Source: Kluyvera sichuanensis (GTDB lineage Bacteria > Pseudomonadota > Gammaproteobacteria > Enterobacterales > Enterobacteriaceae). Taken from it: a stretch of DNA of 64,000 nucleotides. Below, one piece after another: positions 50,349 to 58,941 of the stretch. The translations under genes and the position numbers were made by a program. Numbering within the stretch: position 1 is the stretch's first letter; each line of letters opens with the position of its first letter. Location of the stretch: contig NZ_JABBJF010000005.1 of the NCBI RefSeq assembly GCF_014218705.1, forward strand, positions 1 through 64,000, given 5' to 3'. The notes under the pieces are model-generated. The model was not told where the DNA came from and made no database searches. It saw only the letters and a program-made list of their open reading frames with translations.

Positions 50349-51009
50349 CGGTGTGGCCTCCATGCAAGTGACCGTCGCTCAGCGTCAGCATGCGGTAAGA
50401 GCGGCTGGAGATAAGCCCAATGTCGTGCGTCGCCATCAGCACCGTTACCCCAACGCGGTTAAACTCTTCGAACAGTCGCAAAATGCCTTCCGACAGCGCG
50501 TTATCCAGGTTACCCGTCGGTTCATCCGCCAGCAGTACCGCAGGCTTGTTCACCACCGCACGGGCAATGCCTACGCGCTGCTGTTCACCGCCGGAGAGCT
50601 GGATCGGGAAGTTTCTCGCTTTATCAAGCAGCCCGACTTTGTCCAACGCCGCCGAGACGCGACGACGAATATCGTCGGCGCTGGCGCCCGCTATGATCAG
50701 CGGGATCGCCACGTTATCAAACACGGTTCTGTCCATCAGCAGATGGTGATCCTGGAAAATCATGCCGATCTGGCGACGTAAGAACGGCACCTCACGGTTC
50801 TTCAGGCGGCTGATATCGTGCCCGCCGAAATAAATTTTCCCTGCACTCGGCCGCTCGATCCCACAGATAAGCTTCAGCAGGGTACTTTTACCCGCGCCGG
50901 AGTGACCGGTCAGAAATGCCATCTCGCCTGGCTGCATATGGAATGTGACTCCCTGCAGCGCTTGTCTCCCGCCGAGATAGGCTTTGCTGACGTGTTCAAA
51001 GCGAATCAT
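50341..51009 (-). CDS. ftsE: Cell-division ATP-binding protein
   Basis: FtsE is the ATPase partner of FtsX. The 222-residue protein has Walker [10 protein letters not shown] at residues 35-43, the [14 protein letters not shown] signature and Walker [13 protein letters not shown]. It starts 2 bp after the ftsY stop and overlaps ftsX, giving the conserved ftsYEX operon. Confidence 0.98.
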   Translation of the reverse strand: MIRFEHVSKAYLGGRQALQGVTFHMQPGEMAFLTGHSGAGKSTLLKLICGIERPSAGKIYFGGHDISRLKNREVPFLRRQIGMIFQDHHLLMDRTVFDNVAIPLIIAGASADDIRRRVSAALDKVGLLDKARNFPIQLSGGEQQRVGIARAVVNKPAVLLADEPTGNLDNALSEGILRLFEEFNRVGVTVLMATHDIGLISSRSYRMLTLSDGHLHGGHTGE

Positions 51010-51011
51010 GA

Positions 51012-52568
51012 TTAATCCTCTCGGGCAAAAAGTGCCTCAATAAAATCGCCCGCTTTAAACGGACGTAAGTCCTCAATACGTTCACCGACGCCGATATAGC
51101 GAATCGGAATGCCGAACTGATCCGCCACGGAGAATATCACCCCGCCCTTGGCGGTACCGTCGAGTTTAGTCAACGTGATGCCGGTCAGGCCAACGGCCTC
51201 GTGGAACAGTTTGGCCTGGCTGATGGCGTTCTGCCCGGTGCTGGCGTCGATGGTCAGCATGACTTCATGCGGCGCGTCGACGTCGAGCTTTTTCATCACG
51301 CGAACAATTTTCTTCAGCTCTTCCATCAGGTGCGATTTATTCTGCAAGCGCCCTGCGGTATCAGCAATCAGTACATCAACGTTACGCGCTTTCGCCGCCT
51401 GGATGGCATCGAAAATGACCGAGGCGGAATCTGCACCGGTGTGCTGCGCGATAACCGGAATATTGTTGCGCTGGCCCCAGACCTGCAGTTGCTCAACCGC
51501 CGCCGCACGGAAGGTATCACCCGCCGCCAGCATCACCGTTTTGCCCTGCTGCTCGAACTGACGTGCCAGCTTGCCGATGGTGGTGGTCTTACCCACACCG
51601 TTAACGCCGACCATTAAAATAACAAATGGCGTTTTGCCTTCAATATTAAGCGGTTCATCTACTTTTGCGAGAATTTCACCCATTTCATCTTTTAACAGAC
51701 CGTACAGCGCTTCGGCATCGCGCAGCTGTTTACGGCTGGCGGTTTCGGTCAGGCTATTGATGATCTTACGAGTGGTTTCCACGCCGACGTCGGCAATCAG
51801 CAACTGCTCTTCCAGCTCTTCAAACAGATCGTCGTCGATTTTCTTGCCGCGGAATAGACTGATAAATCCGGAACCGAGGTTTTCTTTGGTTTTTAACAGG
51901 CTGCGTTTCAGGCGCGCGAAGAAACCTTCTTTGGTTGGTTTTTCCTGCTCCTGCTGTGCGTCATCCGCCGGTGCTTCAACGGCCGCTTCTTCTTCCACCG
52001 CTTCGTTTTCCGACTCGACGGCAAGCGCCTGCGCTTCCAGTTCTTCGTCGGTTAACTCATCGACGGTCTCAGGTTCAATCTCTTCAACCACTTCTGGCTG
52101 TACTTCAGCAACCGGCTCAACGGTTTCAACCACTTCCGGCTGTGCTTCGGCAACCGGTTCAACGGTTTCAACCACTTCCGGCTGTGCTTCGGCTACTGGC
52201 TCAACGGTTTCAACCACTTCTGGCTGTACTTCGGCAACCGGCTCAACGGCTTCAACCACTTCTGGCTGAATTTCTTCAACCGCTTCGGCCTGTGCGATTT
52301 CGCGTTCAGCAACCTGTTCAGTGACTTCAACCACTTCTTCGGCAAACGCTTCGCTTTCCGCGATGGTGTGTGGTTCAGCAACGTCTTCGACAGGCGCTTG
52401 CGCTTCTTCGGCGTGCGGCGTCTCTTCTGCAACCGTTTCAGGCTCAGCAGTCGATGTTTCAGCTACCGGCTGCTCTTCAATTTTTTCTTCTGATTCAACG
52501 ACCTGATCCTGTTCTTTCTGCCCAAAGCCCAGCCAGGAAAAAAAGCCACGTTTTTTTTCTTTTGCCAT
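51012..52568 (-). CDS. ftsY: Signal recognition particle receptor
   Basis: FtsY docks SRP-ribosome complexes at the inner membrane. The start MAKEKKRGFFSWLGFGQKEQ carries the membrane-targeting amphipathic helix and matches E. coli; the frame is open 15 codons further up. An acidic A domain follows and here contains four 14-residue tandem repeats around PVAEVQPEVVETVE, giving 518 residues against 497 in E. coli. The NG GTPase domain is intact, with GVNGVGKTTTIGKLA, DTFRAAAVEQL, DTAGRLQNK and TKLDGTAKGG. Confidence 0.97.
   Translation of the reverse strand: MAKEKKRGFFSWLGFGQKEQDQVVESEEKIEEQPVAETSTAEPETVAEETPHAEEAQAPVEDVAEPHTIAESEAFAEEVVEVTEQVAEREIAQAEAVEEIQPEVVEAVEPVAEVQPEVVETVEPVAEAQPEVVETVEPVAEAQPEVVETVEPVAEVQPEVVEEIEPETVDELTDEELEAQALAVESENEAVEEEAAVEAPADDAQQEQEKPTKEGFFARLKRSLLKTKENLGSGFISLFRGKKIDDDLFEELEEQLLIADVGVETTRKIINSLTETASRKQLRDAEALYGLLKDEMGEILAKVDEPLNIEGKTPFVILMVGVNGVGKTTTIGKLARQFEQQGKTVMLAAGDTFRAAAVEQLQVWGQRNNIPVIAQHTGADSASVIFDAIQAAKARNVDVLIADTAGRLQNKSHLMEELKKIVRVMKKLDVDAPHEVMLTIDASTGQNAISQAKLFHEAVGLTGITLTKLDGTAKGGVIFSVADQFGIPIRYIGVGERIEDLRPFKAGDFIEALFARED
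52092..52259. repeat. Four 42-bp tandem repeats in ftsY
   Basis: Four consecutive 42-bp units differ at only a few positions each. They begin TTCTGGCTGTACTTC or TTCCGGCTGTGCTTC and end GTTTCAACCAC; a partial fifth follows. The unit length is a multiple of three, so copy-number change keeps the frame and only alters the length of the acidic FtsY domain. Confidence 0.93.
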
Positions 52569-52746
52569 TTGCAACCACACTCCCCGCTGTTTTTGATGGC
52601 GCCACTTCGCCATAATCGACGCGAAGGCTAAAATAATGATGAAATTAGTCGGTTAGTCTATCACTTAACTTCCCTGGCTTCACCGCTTTCACCCGGCAGG
52701 GCAGAAAGCTAGAATAGCAGGCCGAAAGAGCGACCAGAGCAAGCAA

Positions 52747-53343
52747 ATGAAAAAACCAACTTCCGGCGGCATGGGCCAGATCCGCATTATTGGCGGGCAG
52801 TGGCGCGGCCGTAAACTCCCCGTTCCTGATAGCCCAGGCCTCAGACCCACCACCGATCGCGTGCGTGAGACCCTCTTTAACTGGCTGGCACCCTCAATGG
52901 TAGATGCCCGCTGCCTGGACTGTTTCGCCGGAAGCGGCGCGTTAGGGCTGGAAGCGCTCTCCCGCTATGCCGCCAGCACCACACTGCTGGAGATGGAGCG
53001 TTCGGTGGCACAACAGCTGCAAAAGAACCTCGCCACGCTGAACGCCGCGCAGGGCAAAGTGGTGAATACGAACACCCTCGCATTCCTCGCTCAAAGCGGC
53101 ACGCCGCATGATATTATTTTTGTCGATCCGCCATTCCGTAAAGGATTACTGGAAGAGACGTTAAACTTACTGGAAACCAACGGTTGGCTAGCCGATAACG
53201 CGCTGATCTACGTCGAAAGCGAAGTCGAAAATGGCCTACCGCCGGTGCCGGTCAGTTGGGATCTGCATCGGGAAAAAATTGCCGGTCAGGTTGCCTATCG
53301 TCTCTATCATCGTGAAGTGCAGGGAGAAAGTGATGCTGATTAA
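52747..53343 (+). CDS. rsmD: 16S rRNA (guanine-966 N2) methyltransferase
   Basis: RsmD methylates G966 of 16S rRNA. The 198-residue protein has the RIIGGQWRGRKLPVPD N-terminus, the SAM-binding LDCFAGSGALGLEALSR and the catalytic DPPF in IIFVDPPFRKG. It is divergent from ftsY and overlaps yhhL by 11 bp. Confidence 0.97.
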   Translation: MKKPTSGGMGQIRIIGGQWRGRKLPVPDSPGLRPTTDRVRETLFNWLAPSMVDARCLDCFAGSGALGLEALSRYAASTTLLEMERSVAQQLQKNLATLNAAQGKVVNTNTLAFLAQSGTPHDIIFVDPPFRKGLLEETLNLLETNGWLADNALIYVESEVENGLPPVPVSWDLHREKIAGQVAYRLYHREVQGESDAD

Positions 53344-53611
53344 TCTTGGACGCGCGCTGATGCTGTGCGTATGGGCGTTTCTGGTGCTGAACCTGATTCA
53401 CCCGTTCCCCCGCCCGCTGAATATTTTCGTTAACGTCGCGCTGATCTTTATGGTGCTGATGCACGGGATGCAGATGGCGCTGCTACAGTCGACGATGCCG
53501 AAAGATGGCCCGCAGATGAGCCGCGGCGAGAAAGTGCGTATCTTCCTCTTCGGCGTGTTTGAACTGCTGGTGTGGCAGAAGAAAATTGGCGCGAGCCTGA
53601 AGAAGAAGTAA
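53333..53611 (+). CDS. yhhL: DUF1145 inner membrane protein YhhL
   Basis: The 92-residue protein begins MLINLGRALMLCVWAFLVLN and has two or three hydrophobic segments and a lysine-rich tail. Its function is unknown. The ATG lies inside the end of rsmD behind AGGGAGAAAG, which implies translational coupling. Confidence 0.88.
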   Translation: MLINLGRALMLCVWAFLVLNLIHPFPRPLNIFVNVALIFMVLMHGMQMALLQSTMPKDGPQMSRGEKVRIFLFGVFELLVWQKKIGASLKKK

Positions 53612-53620
53612 GAGTTTCCC

Positions 53621-53649
53621 GGCCTGGCTCCCCGCCAGGCCCTATTTTT
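53621..53649. terminator. Terminator between yhhL and yhhM
   Basis: GGCCTGGC-TCCCC-GCCAGGCC is followed by CTATTTTT on the yhhL strand. It lies between convergent genes; the opposite side is less T-rich, so it mainly serves rsmD-yhhL. Confidence 0.8.
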
Positions 53650-53650
53650 A

Positions 53651-54007
53651 CTATTCAGCCTTAAAGTCAACAAAGCGCGAACCTTTGTAGCTCAGCGTTC
53701 CCTTATCCCCCACCGTCAGTTGATGATACTGCTCGGACTCGACGCGAAAACTCACTTCCAGGCCGCCCTGTTCCGGCTTAAAGCTCACGTCATAGCGCAT
53801 ATCGCTACCGGCTGGAGCCACCGTCTGCTGACGTGAACGGCGATCGTTCAGCACTTTTTCGCGCTTGTTCGTCACCACCACCCGCTTTTGCATCAGCGGG
53901 GCGGCATCGTTATCCATTTTTTCCCGACGCTGCTGGACGAAGCGGAACGACGCGGCCACGATGATAATGGCGACAACGACGATGAAAAAAAGCGGCATCT
54001 TGCTCAT
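53651..54007 (-). CDS. yhhM: DUF2500 membrane-anchored protein YhhM
   Basis: The 118-residue product starts MSKMPLFFIVVVAIIIVAAS with a single N-terminal membrane segment followed by a small, probably beta-rich domain ending SYKGSRFVDF. The start matches E. coli; the open frame continues upstream without similarity. The function is unknown. Confidence 0.9.
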   Translation of the reverse strand: MSKMPLFFIVVVAIIIVAASFRFVQQRREKMDNDAAPLMQKRVVVTNKREKVLNDRRSRQQTVAPAGSDMRYDVSFKPEQGGLEVSFRVESEQYHQLTVGDKGTLSYKGSRFVDFKAE

Positions 54008-54147
54008 TTCAGGTTCTCTTAAGAATTTACGCAAATCATAGTAAACGGCGCAGTCTGCCATTGTCATCTGGCGGCTGCGGCTACTACACTGGACATTCAA
54101 GACTGGCAGTACAGTACCCATTAAGATAACAGATACAGGGACTTATT

Positions 54148-54774
54148 ATGCTTTGGTCGTTTATCGCAGTATTCTTCTCAGGCTGGCTCTACGTGGATGC
54201 CGCCTACCGTGGGCCCGCCTGGCAGCGCTGGGCATTCAAACCTATCACCTTAATTTTACTCCTGTTTCTCGCCTGGCAGGCACCGATGTTTAACGCCATC
54301 AGCTACCTGGTACTGGCGGGCCTGTGCGCCTCATTGGTCGGCGATGCCCTCACGCTGTTGCCACGTCAGCGCATGCTGTACGCCATCGGCGCATTTTTCC
54401 TGTCGCACCTGCTGTATACCATCTGGTTTGCCGGACAGCTGACCTTCACCTTCTTCTGGCCGCTACCGGTGGTGCTGCTGGTGATTGGCGTGGTCTGGCT
54501 GGCGGTTATCTGGACGCGGCTTGAAGAGATGCGTCTGCCGGTGCTGGCCTTTATCGCCATGACGCTGATGATGGTCTGGGTCGCGGGCGAGCTGTGGTTT
54601 ATGCGTCCAACGGACACCGCGCTCTCCGGTTTCTTCGGTGCCGGTTTACTGCTGCTGGGTAACATTATCTGGTTGGTGAGTAAATATCGCTGCCGTTTTC
54701 GCGCGGATACGGCGATTTACGCCGCCTGCTACTTTGCTGGGCACTTCTTTATCGTTCGCGCGCTTTACCTGTAA
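54148..54774 (+). CDS. yhhN: YhhN/TMEM86-family membrane protein
   Basis: The 208-residue protein has about eight hydrophobic segments. The family includes animal lysoplasmalogenase TMEM86; the bacterial role is not established. Conserved [11 protein letters not shown] lies near residue 63. It lies upstream of zntA, which has its own promoter. Confidence 0.9.
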   Translation: MLWSFIAVFFSGWLYVDAAYRGPAWQRWAFKPITLILLLFLAWQAPMFNAISYLVLAGLCASLVGDALTLLPRQRMLYAIGAFFLSHLLYTIWFAGQLTFTFFWPLPVVLLVIGVVWLAVIWTRLEEMRLPVLAFIAMTLMMVWVAGELWFMRPTDTALSGFFGAGLLLLGNIIWLVSKYRCRFRADTAIYAACYFAGHFFIVRALYL

Positions 54775-54782
54775 TTTCCTGC

Positions 54783-54814
54783 TTGACTCTGGAGTCGACT
54801 CCAGAGTGTATGCT
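54783..54814 (+). promoter_or_regulatory. ZntR-type promoter of zntA
   Basis: TTGACT and TATGCT are separated by 20 bp, the long spacer typical of MerR-family promoters. The spacer is filled by a perfect 22-bp palindrome of ACTCTGGAGTC and its complement (54786-54807), the same as the E. coli ZntR site. Zn, Cd or Pb would trigger transcription by twisting the promoter. Confidence 0.95.
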
Positions 54815-54852
54815 GCGCTTAATGAAGCAACGATCATTAATCGGAGGATACG

Positions 54853-57063
54853 ATGTCGACTCCAGAGACACGTAACAATAAAGCCCCCCAATTCTCATCT
54901 TTTAAGCTCGCGCCTGCGCCACAACCGCAGGACGACTGCTGCTGCGATAGCCAATGCGCAACGGCTGAACCCGCAGTAGAACCGACGCTGGACGCCCGCT
55001 ATAGCTGGGTCGTCAACGGCATGGACTGCGCAGCCTGCGCCCGTAAAGTCGAAACCGCAGTAAGCCAGGTCGCTGGCGTGAAGCAGGTTAAAGTGCTGTT
55101 CGCCACCGAAAAGCTGCTGGTTGATGCCGATGACGACATCCGCGCTCAGGTGGAGAAAGCCGTGAGCGCCGCAGGTTATTCGCTGCGCAACGACAGCGAA
55201 CCAAAGGCAGAGGATAACAGCCCGCGCTGGCGGGAAAACCTGCCGCTTATCGCGCTCGCGGTGATGATGGCGATTAGCTGGGGGCTGGAGCAGTTCAACC
55301 ATCCGCTCGGCAACCTGGCGTTTATCGCCACCACGCTGGTCGGCCTTTACCCTATCGCCCGCCAGGCGCTGCGTCTGATGAAAAGCGGCAGCTGGTTCGC
55401 CATTGAAACGCTGATGAGCGTCGCGGCCATCGGCGCACTGTTTATCGGCGCGACGGCGGAAGCGGCGATGGTGCTGCTGCTGTTCTTAATCGGTGAAAGG
55501 CTGGAAGGCTGGGCCGCAAACCGCGCGCGTCAGGGCGTGAGCGCGCTGATGGCGCTGAAGCCTGACACCGCCGTGCGCGTACGTGACGGCCAGCGTGAAA
55601 CCGTGGCGCAGAAGGATCTCCAGCCGGGTGACGTGATTGAAGTGGCCGCCGGTGGGCGCTTGCCTGCCGACGGGAAGCTCATCACCCCGTTCGCCAGCTT
55701 TGATGAGAGCGCATTAACCGGCGAGTCCATTCCGGTGGAACGTAGCGCGGGCGAGAGCGTGCCAGCAGGGGCAACCAGCGCCGACCGCCTGGTACAGCTG
55801 AGCGTTATTTCAAAACCTGGCGACAGCGCCATCGACCGTATCCTGCGTCTGATTGAAGAGGCCGAGGAGCGTCGCGCGCCTATCGAGCGCTTTATCGACC
55901 GCTTCAGCCGCATCTATACCCCGGCGATTATGGCCGTCGCGCTGCTGGTGACGCTGGTGCCACCGCTGCTGTTTGCCGGCTCGTGGGAGGAGTGGATCTA
56001 TAAAGGGCTGACGCTACTGCTGATTGGCTGCCCGTGTGCGCTGGTTATTTCGACTCCGGCAGCGATTACCTCAGGCCTTGCCACCGCAGCACGTCACGGC
56101 GCGCTGATTAAAGGCGGCGCGGCGCTGGAGCAGTTGGGCCGCATCACGCAGATGGCCTTTGATAAAACCGGCACCCTGACGCTCGGCAAACCGCAAGTGA
56201 CCACGATTATCCCAACCGCCGAACTCAGTGAAGACACCCTGCTGGCGCTGGCTGCTGCGGTGGAACAAGGCTCTACCCACCCGCTGGCGCAGGCCGTGGT
56301 GCGCGAGGCGCAGCTGCGTGGGCTTGTCATTCCTCAAGCCGCTAATCAGCGTACGCTCGTCGGTTCCGGTATTGAAGCCAGCGTCGATGGGCAGCGTATC
56401 GTTATCTGCGCGGCAGGCAAGTTCCCGACGCCGGATCATCAGGCTGAGATTCAACGCTTGGAAAGCCAGGGCAACACCGTGGTACTCGTTACCCGTGACG
56501 ATACCCTGCTGGGGATTGTAGCCCTGCGAGACACCGTGCGTCAGGAGGCGCGTCAGGCGGTCGATGGCCTGCGGGAATTAGGCATTCAGGGCATCATTCT
56601 GACCGGGGACAACCCGCGCGCTGCTGCCGCCATTGCTGATGAGTTAGGCATGGCCTACCGCGCCAACCTGCTGCCAGCCGATAAGGTCAGTGAAGTGACG
56701 GCGCTGAACGCTCAGGGGCCGCTGGCGATGGTGGGCGACGGGATTAACGACGCTCCGGCGATGAAAGCGGCGGCGATGGGCATCGCGATGGGCAGCGGCA
56801 CGGACGTGGCGCTGGAAACCGCCGATGCGGCGCTGACGCATAACCGTCTGACCGGGCTGGTGCAGATGATTCGCCTGGCGCGTGCCACCCACGCTAACGT
56901 TCGACAAAACATCGCCATTGCGCTGGGGCTGAAGGGGATTTTCCTTATCACCACGCTGCTCGGCATGACCGGGTTGTGGCTGGCAGTACTGGCGGATACC
57001 GGTGCAACGGTGCTGGTGACGTTGAACGCGCTGCGACTGCTGCGCGGGAAGTTTAGTGCGTAA
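54853..57063 (+). CDS. zntA: Zn(II)/Cd(II)/Pb(II)-exporting P-type ATPase
   Basis: ZntA pumps toxic divalent metals out of the cytoplasm. The 736-residue P1B-ATPase has an N-terminal cysteine cluster DDCCCDSQC at residues 27-35, the metal-binding motif GMDCAACARKVE near 56-67, the transport-site CPC in GCPCALVIS, the phosphorylation motif DKTGTLT and the GDGINDAPA hinge. An AATCGGAGG site precedes the ATG. ZntR control is indicated by the promoter. Confidence 0.98.
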   Translation: MSTPETRNNKAPQFSSFKLAPAPQPQDDCCCDSQCATAEPAVEPTLDARYSWVVNGMDCAACARKVETAVSQVAGVKQVKVLFATEKLLVDADDDIRAQVEKAVSAAGYSLRNDSEPKAEDNSPRWRENLPLIALAVMMAISWGLEQFNHPLGNLAFIATTLVGLYPIARQALRLMKSGSWFAIETLMSVAAIGALFIGATAEAAMVLLLFLIGERLEGWAANRARQGVSALMALKPDTAVRVRDGQRETVAQKDLQPGDVIEVAAGGRLPADGKLITPFASFDESALTGESIPVERSAGESVPAGATSADRLVQLSVISKPGDSAIDRILRLIEEAEERRAPIERFIDRFSRIYTPAIMAVALLVTLVPPLLFAGSWEEWIYKGLTLLLIGCPCALVISTPAAITSGLATAARHGALIKGGAALEQLGRITQMAFDKTGTLTLGKPQVTTIIPTAELSEDTLLALAAAVEQGSTHPLAQAVVREAQLRGLVIPQAANQRTLVGSGIEASVDGQRIVICAAGKFPTPDHQAEIQRLESQGNTVVLVTRDDTLLGIVALRDTVRQEARQAVDGLRELGIQGIILTGDNPRAAAAIADELGMAYRANLLPADKVSEVTALNAQGPLAMVGDGINDAPAMKAAAMGIAMGSGTDVALETADAALTHNRLTGLVQMIRLARATHANVRQNIAIALGLKGIFLITTLLGMTGLWLAVLADTGATVLVTLNALRLLRGKFSA

Positions 57064-57066
57064 CCC

Positions 57067-57146
57067 TGTAGCCCGGGCGAGGCGTTACGCCGCCCCCAGG
57101 TTGGCTCGATGCCATTCCCGGCGGCGCTTCGCTTGGCCGGGCTACG
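57067..57146. repeat. REP-like palindrome pair after zntA
   Basis: GTAGCCCGGGCGAGGCGTTA with CGCCGCC and, 35 bp later, CGGCGGCGCTTCGCTTGGCC with GGGCTAC form inverted units. It lies between the convergent zntA and tusA genes. Confidence 0.72.
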
Positions 57147-57162
57147 GGATTATCGGTACCGA

Positions 57163-57408
57163 TTAATGGCGCTTACGCAGCAAATACTGGTACGGCACTG
57201 ACTCGGTCTGCTGAGCAATCAGCTCATGTTCCATAAAGCGGCAAAAACCGGGGATATCGCGCGTGGTGGCGGGATCGTCGGCAATAATCAGCAGCGTTTC
57301 CCCCACCGGCATCGTCCGCACGGTCTTACGCACCATCATTACCGGTTCCGGGCAGCGCAGCCCTTGCGCGTCTAAGGTGTGGTCGGGGCTGGAAAACAAA
57401 TCGGTCAT
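57163..57408 (-). CDS. tusA: Sulfur transfer protein TusA
   Basis: TusA (SirA, YhhP) accepts persulfide sulfur from IscS and passes it on for 2-thiouridine in tRNA. The start [20 protein letters not shown] gives 81 residues; two codons earlier is a less likely start. The catalytic Cys19 lies in [12 protein letters not shown]. Confidence 0.97.
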   Translation of the reverse strand: MTDLFSSPDHTLDAQGLRCPEPVMMVRKTVRTMPVGETLLIIADDPATTRDIPGFCRFMEHELIAQQTESVPYQYLLRKRH

Positions 57409-57553
57409 GAGCATCTCATCGTCAGAAAAAACGCGCTTAGTTTACGCTGACCCTGCCTCAACGCAACCAGGTTAACGATTGCGCGAAAAACAACCATTGC
57501 AATGAAACGGGAAAGCAGTATCATTCCGCCCCTGCAATGGGTTTGCAGACTTA

Positions 57554-57584
57554 TTGGGTTCCCTCACCCCAACCACTAAAAAGG
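57554..57584 (+). promoter_or_regulatory. Probable preQ1-I riboswitch in the yhhQ leader
   Basis: TTGGG and CCCAA can form a five-base-pair stem closing the loop TTCCCTCAC, followed by an A-rich tail CCACTAAAAAGG. CCT in the loop can pair with AGG in the tail to make the pseudoknot of a class I preQ1 aptamer. The AAGG is also the ribosome-binding site of yhhQ, six bases before the ATG, so ligand binding would hide it. Queuosine-precursor transporters of the COG1738 family are a known preQ1 target. The fit to the consensus was judged by eye. Confidence 0.6.
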
Positions 57585-57590
57585 TACAAT

Positions 57591-58256
57591 ATGACTCCCT
57601 TTACTTCCTTACAGCGCCGACATGCGCTGGTTTGGCTATCGCTATTTCACCTGCTGGTGATCACTTCCAGTAACTATCTGGTGCAGCTGCCGGTTTCTAT
57701 CTTCGGCTTCCACACTACCTGGGGCGCGTTTAGCTTTCCGTTTATCTTCCTTGCGACCGACCTGACCGTGCGAATCTTTGGCGCACCGCTGGCTCGCCGT
57801 ATTGTTTTCGCGGTGATGGCACCGGCGCTGCTGATCTCCTACGTGATTTCATCGCTGTTCTATATGGGCGAATGGCAGGGCTTCGGCGCGCTGGCGCACT
57901 TTAACCTGTTCGTGGCCCGTATCGCCGCCGCCAGCTTTATGGCCTATGCCCTGGGGCAGATCCTTGACGTGCACGTGTTTAACCGCCTGCGTCAAAGCCG
58001 CCACTGGTGGCTTGCACCGACGGCCTCCACGCTGTTCGGTAACATCAGCGATACCCTGGCGTTCTTCTTTATCGCTTTCTGGCGCAGCACCGACCCGTTT
58101 ATGGCGACACACTGGGTAGAAATCGCCCTCGTGGACTACTGCTTTAAAGTGCTGATCAGCATTGTTTTCTTCCTGCCGATGTACGGCGTGCTGCTGAATA
58201 TGCTATTGAAAAGGCTGGCAGATAAATCTGATTTGTCAGCAATGCAGCCAGGTTAA
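57591..58256 (+). CDS. yhhQ: Queuosine-precursor (preQ0/preQ1) transporter
   Basis: The 221-residue inner-membrane protein of the COG1738/ECF-like family has about six helices and closely matches E. coli YhhQ apart from the first ten residues. YhhQ in E. coli is required for uptake of queuosine precursors. The start MTPFTSLQRRHALVWLSLFH is chosen for length and for the AAAAAGG site before it. Confidence 0.94.
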   Translation: MTPFTSLQRRHALVWLSLFHLLVITSSNYLVQLPVSIFGFHTTWGAFSFPFIFLATDLTVRIFGAPLARRIVFAVMAPALLISYVISSLFYMGEWQGFGALAHFNLFVARIAAASFMAYALGQILDVHVFNRLRQSRHWWLAPTASTLFGNISDTLAFFFIAFWRSTDPFMATHWVEIALVDYCFKVLISIVFFLPMYGVLLNMLLKRLADKSDLSAMQPG

Positions 58257-58328
58257 GGGTTCATTACACGGGTTGTGATAAGATACGCAGATGAGCCGTT
58301 ATGGCTATTTATCGAAAGGAAGATGTCA

Positions 58329-58886
58329 ATGCGCAAATTGGTGAAATATGCTGGTATTGGCCTGCTGGTAATGGGCCTTGCGGCCTGTGACAACAGCGAC
58401 ACCAGCACCCCTGCACAAGGTTCTGCAGCCGCAAGCGATGCCGCAGGTCAGGCTATCAATCTGTTAGACGGTAAGCTGAACTTTACGCTGCCGGCCGGGA
58501 TGACCGACCAGAGCGGTAAGCTGGGCACCCAGAGCAACAACATGCACGTCTACTCTGACGCCACCGGCATGAAAGCGGTCATCGTCATCGTTGGCGACGA
58601 CACCACCGAAGATTTAGCGGTGCTGGCAAAACGTCTTGAAGATCAGCAGCGCAGCCGCGACCCGCAGCTGCAGGTGGTGACCAATAAATCTATCGACGTG
58701 AAGGGCCACACGCTGCAGCAGCTCGACAGCATCATCTCTGCTAAAGGGCAGACCGCGTACTCTTCCGTCGTACTGGGTAAAATCGATGGCAAACTGCTGA
58801 CTATGCAGATCACACTGCCAGCGGACAACCAGCAGCAGGCTCAGTCTGACGCTGAGAAAATCATCAATACGCTGGTCATCAACTAA
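58329..58886 (+). CDS. dcrB: Lipoprotein DcrB
   Basis: DcrB is a small lipoprotein needed in E. coli for infection by phages C1 and C6. The 185-residue precursor [20 protein letters not shown] has a lipobox LAAC with Cys20 as the lipid-modified residue. Start codons six bases or further upstream are in frame but give no better signal peptide. A terminator follows. Confidence 0.94.
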   Translation: MRKLVKYAGIGLLVMGLAACDNSDTSTPAQGSAAASDAAGQAINLLDGKLNFTLPAGMTDQSGKLGTQSNNMHVYSDATGMKAVIVIVGDDTTEDLAVLAKRLEDQQRSRDPQLQVVTNKSIDVKGHTLQQLDSIISAKGQTAYSSVVLGKIDGKLLTMQITLPADNQQQAQSDAEKIINTLVIN

Positions 58887-58901
58887 GTTTTGCTGACCGA
58901 T

Positions 58902-58941
58902 AAACGGCCTCTCGCGTGCTTACGCCAGAGGCCGTTTTTTT
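58902..58941. terminator. Terminator of dcrB, reaching into the yhhS 3' end
   Basis: AAACGGCCTCT and AGAGGCCGTTT form a perfect 11-bp stem with T- and A-runs outside. The right arm lies inside the last codons of yhhS on the other strand, so it could serve both convergent genes. Confidence 0.9.

Noticed and set aside
52092-52259. CRISPR-like array
   Set aside because: The 42-bp units follow each other without spacers and are in frame within ftsY, so they are coding tandem repeats.
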